From Mycoplana dimorpha (GTDB taxonomy: Bacteria; Pseudomonadota; Alphaproteobacteria; Rhizobiales; Rhizobiaceae), in assembly GCF_003046475.1 (NCBI RefSeq), contig NZ_PZZZ01000005.1:62001-126000 (forward strand): a stretch of 64,000 bases of DNA, written 5' to 3'. How positions within the stretch are numbered: position 1 is the first letter of the stretch; each line of letters opens with the position of its first letter. Under the pieces are notes generated by a model. The model had not been told where the DNA came from. It ran no database searches and was given only the letters and a program-made list of their open reading frames with translations. Position numbers and translations under genes: made by a program. This document shows positions 58,433-64,000 of this stretch, piece by piece.

Positions 58433-59671
58433 TCAGGCGAACAGGGCGCGTTCCTGGCCGTTCTCGCGGATCCAGGTCGACAGGCCGATGCGGCCGAGGG
58501 TTTCCAGGAACGGCTTGGGCGGCAGTTCCTCGACGTTGGCCATCTGCTTGACGTCCCATTCGCCGTTCGCGACCATCATGGCGGCAGCGACCGCCGGGAC
58601 GCCGGCGGTGTAGGAGATGCCCTGCGAGCCGACCTCCTCATAGGCCTCCTTGTGGTCGGCGACGTTGTAGATGAAGACCTCGTGCTCCTTGCCGTCCTTG
58701 ATGCCCTTGACGAAGTCGCCGATGCAGGTCTTGCCTTCGTAGTTCGGGGCCAGCGAGGCGGGATCGGGCAGGCAGGCCTTGACGACCTTCAGAGGCACCA
58801 CTTCCAGCCCCTCGGCCGTCTTGACCGGCTTTTCGGAAAGCAGGCCGATGTTCTTCAGAACGGTGAAGACGTTGATGTAGTGATCGCCAAATCCCATCCA
58901 GAAGCGCACGTCGGCGCCCTCCATGTTCTTCGCCAGCGAGTGCACCTCGTCGTGGCCGCAGAGATAGGCCTTGCGCTTGCCGACCACCGGCAGGTCGTAT
59001 TCCTTGCCGATCTCGAACATCTGGTTGGTCTGCCACTGGCCCTTCTGCCAGGAATAGACGACGCCGGTGAATTCGCGGAAGTTGATCTCCGGGTCGAAGT
59101 TCGTGGCGAAGTACTTGCCGTGGCTACCGGCGTTGATGTCGACGATGTCGATCTCGGTGACCTTGTCGAGGTACTCGTCCTTGGCGAGCCGCGCATACGC
59201 GTTGACCACACCCGGGTCGAAACCGGCGCCGAGAATGGCGGTGATGCCCTTCTCCTTGCACTCGTCGGCGTGCTTCCACTCGTAGTTGGCGTACCACGGC
59301 GGCGTCTCGCAGATCTTGCCGGGTTCTTCGTGGATCGCCGTGTCGATATAGGCGACGCCGGTGTCCATGCAGGCGCGCAGCACCGACATGTTGAGGAAGG
59401 CGGTGCCGACGTTGATGACGATCTGCACGCCGGTCTTCTCGATCAGCGCCTTGGTCGCCTCGATGTCGAGGGCGTCGAGCGCGTGGGCCTCGAAAACGCC
59501 CGGCTGCTTCAACGCCTTCTTTTCATGCACGGATTCGATGATCGCGTCGCACTTCGATTTCGTGCGCGAGGCGATATGAAGGTCTCCCAATACATCGTTG
59601 TTCTGGGCGCACTTGTGCGCCACGACCTGTGCCACGCCACCGGCGCCGATGATGAGAACGTTCTTCTTCAT
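58433..59671 (-). CDS. carboxynorspermidine synthase / saccharopine dehydrogenase family
   Basis: A 412-residue NADPH-dependent enzyme: VLIIGAGGVAQVVAHKCAQN is the Rossmann motif, then VINVGTAFLNMSVLRACMDTGVAYIDTA (in part), ILGAGFDPGVVNAYARLA and the family-specific INAGSHGKYFATNF. It joins aspartate semialdehyde to a diamine to give carboxynorspermidine (from diaminopropane) or carboxyspermidine (from putrescine). It lies 34 nt downstream of the decarboxylase gene that completes this route. The pathway makes spermidine-like amines without S-adenosylmethionine decarboxylase. Confidence 0.93.
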   Translation of the reverse strand: MKKNVLIIGAGGVAQVVAHKCAQNNDVLGDLHIASRTKSKCDAIIESVHEKKALKQPGVFEAHALDALDIEATKALIEKTGVQIVINVGTAFLNMSVLRACMDTGVAYIDTAIHEEPGKICETPPWYANYEWKHADECKEKGITAILGAGFDPGVVNAYARLAKDEYLDKVTEIDIVDINAGSHGKYFATNFDPEINFREFTGVVYSWQKGQWQTNQMFEIGKEYDLPVVGKRKAYLCGHDEVHSLAKNMEGADVRFWMGFGDHYINVFTVLKNIGLLSEKPVKTAEGLEVVPLKVVKACLPDPASLAPNYEGKTCIGDFVKGIKDGKEHEVFIYNVADHKEAYEEVGSQGISYTAGVPAVAAAMMVANGEWDVKQMANVEELPPKPFLETLGRIGLSTWIRENGQERALFA

Positions 59672-59705
59672 TTCGGGGGATATCTCCTTCTACCCGTGCT
59701 GAGCC

Positions 59706-60806
59706 TCAGGAGAGGCTCTGTTCGTAGTCCGCGTAGGTGAATTCGCGGACAGTCCTGATGGAGCCATCGAGTTCCCTGATGGCGATTGCCGGCATTTTCA
59801 CGCCATTGAACCAGTTCTTCTTGACCATTGTGTATCCGGCCGCGTCCTGGATCGAAATCCGGTCGCCGACCTTCAGCTCGTGCTCGAAATCGAACTCGCC
59901 GAAGATGTCGCCGGCCAGGCACGACTTGCCGCACACCATATAGCGATGCGGGCCCTTGTTGGGCGCGAGCTTGGCGCTCTCGCGGTAGATCAAAAGGTCG
60001 AGCATGTGGGCTTCGATCGAGCTGTCGACGATGGCGAGGTTCTTGCCGTTGTAGAGCGTGTCGAGGACGCTGACCTCGAGCGTCGTCGATTTGGTGATCG
60101 AGGCCTCGCCGGGCTCGAGATAGACCTGCACGCCGTACTCGCCGGAAAACCGCTTCAGCCGCTCGGCGAAGCGGTCGATCGGGTAGTCTTCGCCGGTGAA
60201 GTGGATGCCGCCGCCGAGGCTGACCCATTCGGCCTTTCTCAGGAGCGGGGCGAAACGCTCCTCGATCGTGCCGAGCATGCGGTCGAACAGGTCGAAGTCG
60301 GCGTTCTCGCAGTTGTTGTGGATCATGAAGCCGGAAATCCGGTCCATGACCTTCTCGACGCGAGCGACATCCCATTCGCCAAGCCGCGAGAAGGGCCGGG
60401 CCGGGTCGGCGAGGTCGAAGCTCGAGGAACTGACCTGCGGGTTGAGCCGCAGGCCGCGGACGATGCCGGAGGCCTTCTCGGAGAAGCGGTCGAGCTGGCC
60501 GATCGAGTTGAAGATGATCTTGTCGGCGTGGGAGACGACCTCGTCGATCTCGTAGTCCGCATAGGCGACCGAATAGGCATGGGTCTCCTTGCCGAACCGC
60601 TCGTGGCCGAGCCGCACCTCGTTCAGCGACGACGAGGTGGTGCCGTCCATGTACTCGCGCATCAGGTCGAAGATCGACCAGGTCGCGAAGCATTTCAACG
60701 CCAGCAGCGCCTTGGCACCGGACTTCTCCCGCACATGCGCGATCTTCTCCATGTTCTGGAGCAGTTTCGACTTGTCGATCAGGTAATAGGGCGTCTGCAT
60801 GGACAT
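59706..60806 (-). CDS. nspC: carboxynorspermidine / carboxyspermidine decarboxylase
   Basis: A 366-residue PLP enzyme of the alanine-racemase-fold decarboxylases. PLP-Lys38 is in LLALKCFATWSIF; HNNCENADFD, LGGGIHFT, LEPGEA and CGKSCLAGDIFGEFDF (substrate Cys/Asp region) are typical of NspC. It removes CO2 from carboxynorspermidine or carboxyspermidine to give the triamine. The start is 60806 or 60800; both have weak ribosome-binding sites. It is the first gene of the two-gene operon. Confidence 0.94.
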   Translation of the reverse strand: MSMQTPYYLIDKSKLLQNMEKIAHVREKSGAKALLALKCFATWSIFDLMREYMDGTTSSSLNEVRLGHERFGKETHAYSVAYADYEIDEVVSHADKIIFNSIGQLDRFSEKASGIVRGLRLNPQVSSSSFDLADPARPFSRLGEWDVARVEKVMDRISGFMIHNNCENADFDLFDRMLGTIEERFAPLLRKAEWVSLGGGIHFTGEDYPIDRFAERLKRFSGEYGVQVYLEPGEASITKSTTLEVSVLDTLYNGKNLAIVDSSIEAHMLDLLIYRESAKLAPNKGPHRYMVCGKSCLAGDIFGEFDFEHELKVGDRISIQDAAGYTMVKKNWFNGVKMPAIAIRELDGSIRTVREFTYADYEQSLS

Positions 60807-61161
60807 TCGGGTCTTTCGTCTAATGGAAGGCCGCATCCGGAGACTGCGGCAGCGCCGACGGTCTCCAATTCTGTCGGACGGACGTTCAACCGCCGCGTCT
60901 CGGTTATCCGCTCGTTTCCAGTCCGGAAGAAATCCGCCGCCCCACGGGCATTTTGCGGCGGCAAGTGGTCGTTCTCGGTGCCAGCCCCGGCACCTGCGGC
61001 AGGGACTTCAACCCGGCCGTGCGCAAAGCGCGCGACGACCGGGCAGATGCGGCGCTTTGAGCCGCAGCACATCCTGCCCGAAAAGAGACGACAACATCAG
61101 CATGGTGCCTATCTAACCATGCGCACCCCAAAGTCAAGGCACGGCGCCGGTGGCCGCAAGC
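60807..61161. other. 355-nt gap upstream of nspC, no supported gene
   Basis: The gap holds the nspC promoter, since both flanking genes read leftwards. I see no EcfG-type promoter, FixK box, strong hairpin or believable reading frame here. Confidence 0.4.
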
Positions 61162-61569
61162 TCAGGCCTCTGCGAGATGGTCCTTGACCGCGGTGACCTT
61201 CAACTGATGGCTCTGGCCGCCCCTGGCGCGCCAGTCGATCGACTGTCCCGGCGACAGTCCGAGAAGGGCCACGCCGATCGGCGTCAGGATCGACACCTTG
61301 CCCTGCTCGATATCGGCGTCGGCGGGGTAGACGAGCGTCACGGTCCTGGCCTGGCCGTCATCCGTCTCGTAGGTCACCGTCGAGCCCATCTGCACGACGT
61401 TCGAGGCGACCTGGTCGTCGAGTACGACCGAAGCGCGCTCCAGTTCGTTGAGCAGCTCGTCCGCCACCTCGTAGTTCCGGTCAAGCGATGCCTGCGCCAG
61501 ATCGTTCAGCCGGGCGTAGTCGGACTCCCGGACGGTGATCATCGGTTTGTTCTTGGGGTTGGAGCTCAT
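61162..61569 (-). CDS. Rnk/GreA-like RNA polymerase-binding protein
   Basis: A 135-residue protein like the nucleoside diphosphate kinase regulator Rnk. The N-terminal part MITVRESDYARLNDLAQASL is a short helical region; the C-terminal part is the GreA/GreB-type domain (VVQMGSTVTYETDD, VTLVYPADADIEQGKVSILTPIGVALLGLSPGQSI in part, ending with SHQLKV). Rnk binds RNA polymerase through this domain but lacks the long coiled coil of GreA. AGAGG precedes the ATG at 61569. Single gene. Confidence 0.9.
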   Translation of the reverse strand: MSSNPKNKPMITVRESDYARLNDLAQASLDRNYEVADELLNELERASVVLDDQVASNVVQMGSTVTYETDDGQARTVTLVYPADADIEQGKVSILTPIGVALLGLSPGQSIDWRARGGQSHQLKVTAVKDHLAEA

Positions 61570-61823
61570 GATTAAATACCTCTCTGTCGCCGCCGGGATG
61601 CACCCGTGCGCTGCGAAATGCTGTTGTGTCGATTTGGTGTCGCGCGCCTTGGAAAGCAATCAGCAAGGTCCCCGAAATCCGGGGCGCGACTGCGACCGGA
61701 CTCGGGCTAATGTCCTGCGATGGGACAAACTTGGTTTCGGCAACCGGTCTGAACAGCGTACGAAGTCATGCGATATGATCGCTGTCCGGATCGCCGGTGT
61801 CAACGGGGGCGATTGGTCGCGCG

Positions 61824-63092
61824 TCAGCGGATCAGGATGGCACGGAAATCGTTGACGTTCGTGCCGGTTGGCCCGGTCGTGAAGATGTCGCCGATCGCGT
61901 CGAAGGCGCTGTAGGCGTCGTGGCCGAGCAGGCGTGCGCGCGGATTTTCGCCGGCGGCGCGCATGCGCGCGACCGAATCGCCGTCCGCGAACGCTCCGGC
62001 GTTGTGCTCCGAGCCATCCCGGCCATCGGTGTCGGCGGCAAGCGCATGGATGTCGGCGAGCCCGTCGATGGCGATGGCGAAGGACAGCAGGAACTCGCTG
62101 TTGCGGCCGCCTCTGCCATGGCTTCCCTCGCCGATCGTTACCGTCGTCTCGCCGCCGGACAGGATGAGGACCGGCGTGGGGAAGGGACGGTTGCGGCTGC
62201 GCACCTCGCGGGCGATCGCCGCATGCATCAGGCCGATGTCGCGCGCTTCGCCCTCGATGCAATCGGAGAGGATGACGGTCTCGATCCCCGCGGCGCGGGC
62301 GCGGTCGGCCGCCGCTTCCAGCGAGACGCGGGCAGACGCGATGACGTGATGCTCATGATTGCCGAAGGCCGGGTCGGCCGGGCCGGCGGCGGCCGCGGCG
62401 TCCGATGCCAGGTGCGCCATCACGCATTCGGGCAGGGACATGCGGTATTGGCGGACGATCTCCAGTGCATCCTCGGGCGTCGAACCGTCCGGCACGGTCG
62501 GGCCGGAGGCAACATGGGCCGGGTTGTCGCCGGGGATGTCGGAAACGATCAGGCTGACCACCCTGGCCGGCGCGGCGGCATGCGCCAGGCGGCCGCCCTT
62601 GATGCGGGAAACGTGCTTGCGCACCACGTTCATCGCCGAGATCGGCGCGCCGGAGGCGAGCAGCGCCCGGTTGACGGCGATCTCGTCCTCGAGCGTCAGG
62701 TTGCCCGCCGGCGCCGGCAGCAGCGAGGAGCCGCCGCCGGAGACCAGCGCGATGACGAGATCGTCCGAAGTGAGGCCCTGCACCGCCTGCAGCAGTCTTT
62801 GCGAGGCCGCGAGCCCCGCCGCGTCCGGCACCGGATGGGCGGCCTGCAGGACCTCGATCTGCCGGCAGGCAGCGACAGGACCATGCTGGGCGACGACGGC
62901 ACCCTCGAGCGGCCCGTCCCACAGGCTCTCCAGCGCCGCTGCCATCTGGCTTGCCGCCTTGCCGGCGCCGACGACGACGGTGCGGCCCTTCGGCTTCTCG
63001 GGAAGGTGCGCGCGGATTGCGATGAGCGGGTCGGCAGCCTTGACGGCTTCGTCAAACAAGGAGGCCAGGAAGGCGCGGGGATCGTCGATCAT
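61824..63092 (-). CDS. glycerate 2-kinase family protein (DUF4147-MOFRL)
   Basis: A 422-residue class II glycerate kinase: VVVGAGKAASQMAAALE, LVSGGGSSLLPAP, MNVVRKHVSRIKGGRLA, VSDIPGDNPAHVASGPT, then the MOFRL domain LILSGGETTVTIGEGSHGRGGRN and ADTDGRDGSEHNAGAF. It phosphorylates D-glycerate to 2-phosphoglycerate, linking glyoxylate, tartrate or serine breakdown to glycolysis. The Dabb gene lies 6 nt upstream and a GMC oxidoreductase precedes that, on the same strand; a common substrate for the three is not evident. Confidence 0.93.
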   Translation of the reverse strand: MIDDPRAFLASLFDEAVKAADPLIAIRAHLPEKPKGRTVVVGAGKAASQMAAALESLWDGPLEGAVVAQHGPVAACRQIEVLQAAHPVPDAAGLAASQRLLQAVQGLTSDDLVIALVSGGGSSLLPAPAGNLTLEDEIAVNRALLASGAPISAMNVVRKHVSRIKGGRLAHAAAPARVVSLIVSDIPGDNPAHVASGPTVPDGSTPEDALEIVRQYRMSLPECVMAHLASDAAAAAGPADPAFGNHEHHVIASARVSLEAAADRARAAGIETVILSDCIEGEARDIGLMHAAIAREVRSRNRPFPTPVLILSGGETTVTIGEGSHGRGGRNSEFLLSFAIAIDGLADIHALAADTDGRDGSEHNAGAFADGDSVARMRAAGENPRARLLGHDAYSAFDAIGDIFTTGPTGTNVNDFRAILIR

Positions 63093-63098
63093 GCGCGA

Positions 63099-63416
63099 TC
63101 AATCCTCGGTTTCGAGGTCATAGACGAGGATGCCCTTGGCACCGTCGAGCGCGGCGGCGACGATCTTTACTCCGGTCTTGCGGTGTTCCTCGTCGGCGAG
63201 ATAGGCGTCGCGGGCGAAGCTGTCGTCGAAATCGACGATGAAGCCGTCGGAAAAGCCCTTGTCCATCCCCGCTTCCGGGCTGACGTTCGTCCCCGCGTGC
63301 ACGGCCAGCAGGCCGGGCAGCCGGCCCTTCAGCGCCGCGATCTCGTCGAAGATCTCCGCCTTCTGGGCCTTTGAAATAGTGGGCTTGAAGCGGATGAAGA
63401 CGCAGTGCCGGATCAA
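63099..63416 (-). CDS. Dabb (stress-responsive A/B barrel) domain protein
   Basis: A 105-residue ferredoxin-like barrel protein: RHCVFIRFKPTISKAQKAEIFDEI, MDKGFSDGFIVDFDDSFARDAYLADEEH (in part). This is the Dabb pattern, known from small dimeric proteins induced by salt or hydrolysing simple compounds. It lies between the GMC oxidoreductase and glycerate kinase genes on the same strand, in short gaps, so the three are probably one operon. Confidence 0.9.
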   Translation of the reverse strand: MIRHCVFIRFKPTISKAQKAEIFDEIAALKGRLPGLLAVHAGTNVSPEAGMDKGFSDGFIVDFDDSFARDAYLADEEHRKTGVKIVAAALDGAKGILVYDLETED

Positions 63417-63425
63417 GGCGGGCTC

Positions 63426-64000
63426 CTATCGGACCTCGGCACGGGCGCGCGGCCGCGTGTCGTTTCGTTCATGGGCGAAAATCTGCGGCGAAAGCGGCGG
63501 AAAGTCACGGATTAAGTCAGCCGCCTTTTCGCCGACCATGATCGTCGGTGCATTGGTGTTGCAGGATGGCACCCGCGGCATCACGGAGGAGTCGCAGACC
63601 CGCAGGCCCTCCAGCCCCCGCACCTTCAGGTCGAGACCGACGACCGCATCGTGGCCGGTGCCCATCTTGCAGGTGCCGACGGGATGGTGGTCGGTCTTGG
63701 CGTTGGCGCAGCCATAGTCGAACAGGTCCTCGTCGGTGAGGCATTTCGGGCCGGGCAGCCGCTCGGCGAGCACAAAGGGCTTCAGCGCCGCCTGCTGCAT
63801 GATCTCGCGGGCGATCTTCAGCCCCTCGATCGACATCTTCCGGTCGTGCGGGTCGGCCCAGTAGTTCGGGTCTATCAGCGGCGCGGCCGACGGGTCGGCC
63901 GAGGACAGCCGGACGGTGCCGCGCGAGCGGGGGTGCAGATAGGCCGAGTTCAGCGTGACGCCGGCGTTCTTCAGCTTTTCCACACCGGCCTCGATTCCGG
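63426..64000 (-). CDS. GMC oxidoreductase, C-terminal part (choline dehydrogenase-like)
   Basis: The last 190 or so codons of a minus-strand gene that begins beyond the right end of the window. The visible part is the C-terminal GMC domain: LHPRSRGTVRLSSADPSAAP, IDPNYWADPHDRKM, the active His in DHHPVGTCKMG, LRVCDSSVMPRVPSCNTNAP and TIMVGEKAADLI. These FAD enzymes oxidise alcohols such as choline or glucose. The frame is open to base 64000. The FAD-binding N-terminus is not visible, so the substrate cannot be narrowed. Confidence 0.92.
   Translation of the reverse strand, partial: GIEAGVEKLKNAGVTLNSAYLHPRSRGTVRLSSADPSAAPLIDPNYWADPHDRKMSIEGLKIAREIMQQAALKPFVLAERLPGPKCLTDEDLFDYGCANAKTDHHPVGTCKMGTGHDAVVGLDLKVRGLEGLRVCDSSVMPRVPSCNTNAPTIMVGEKAADLIRDFPPLSPQIFAHERNDTRPRARAEVR

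Noticed and set aside
1-64000. Search for CRISPR arrays, tRNA or rRNA genes, insertion sequences, prophage genes and attachment sites.
   Set aside because: No regularly spaced repeats, cloverleaf-type sequence, transposase motif or integrase was seen on reading both strands; a dedicated tRNA or repeat search was not possible.

Overview
This 64-kb window is GC-rich chromosomal or large-replicon DNA from an alphaproteobacterium of the Rhizobiales (Hyphomicrobiales), probably close to Rhizobiaceae. The support is a heme-PAS FixL, FixJ and FixK, a ccoNOQP-ccoGHIS (fixNOQP-fixGHIS) cluster, carboxynorspermidine genes, DUF982 and DUF2934 proteins, and many promoters of the alphaproteobacterial EcfG type (GGAAC-N16/17-CGTT). 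I found no tRNA, rRNA, insertion sequence, phage gene or CRISPR array. Most genes look intact; the two at the window ends are cut off. Region 1 (about 1-13.4 kb) is a general-stress island. It holds many small or poorly characterised genes (DUF2934, disordered small proteins, a CBS-DUF982 fusion, a DUF982 protein, a 25-residue membrane peptide) together with an isochorismatase-like hydrolase, the covalent uracil-DNA glycosylase UdgX, the trehalose/glycogen enzymes TreZ and GlgX, a type IB topoisomerase, an SDR, a Nudix hydrolase and a PcaD-like hydrolase. Most of these are preceded by GGAAC-N17-GTT motifs, several as back-to-back pairs. More of the same set (DUF3008, CBS, hypotheticals) lies at 55.6-58.3 kb. 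Region 2 (13.6-23.6 kb) has an MsbA-like ABC exporter and then a phosphoketolase module: CBS-BON protein, alcohol dehydrogenase, xfp, a PF10091/GH144-like protein, a phosphate acyltransferase and ackA. This would turn sugar phosphates into acetyl phosphate, then acetate and ATP, and it includes an alcohol dehydrogenase. Region 3 (23.7-30.1 kb, minus strand) is a polyamine-type uptake and oxidation operon: XRE-cupin regulator, binding protein, two permeases, ATPase, FAD oxidase and cupin. A strong hairpin follows the binding-protein gene. Region 4 (30.8-36.2 kb) has an FMN glutamate-synthase-like protein, an outer-membrane barrel protein, a formylglycine-generating-enzyme homologue and hemN. 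Region 5 (36.3-50.6 kb) is a complete microaerobic regulon: pseudoazurin, fixL, fixJ, a FixT-like degenerate receiver, fixK, a PNPOx-like protein, the cbb3 oxidase and its copper/heme assembly genes, and a second Crp/Fnr regulator. Five FixK/Fnr boxes and one FixJ-like site link these genes. Low oxygen sensed by FixL would phosphorylate FixJ, which would switch on fixK; FixK would then activate hemN, pseudoazurin, cco and the second regulator. Region 6 (50.7-64 kb) has a SerC-like/SerA-like fusion enzyme, glgA, the second group of stress genes, a carboxynorspermidine dehydrogenase/decarboxylase pair, an Rnk/GreA-like factor, a glycerate kinase, a Dabb protein and the C-terminal end of a GMC oxidoreductase.
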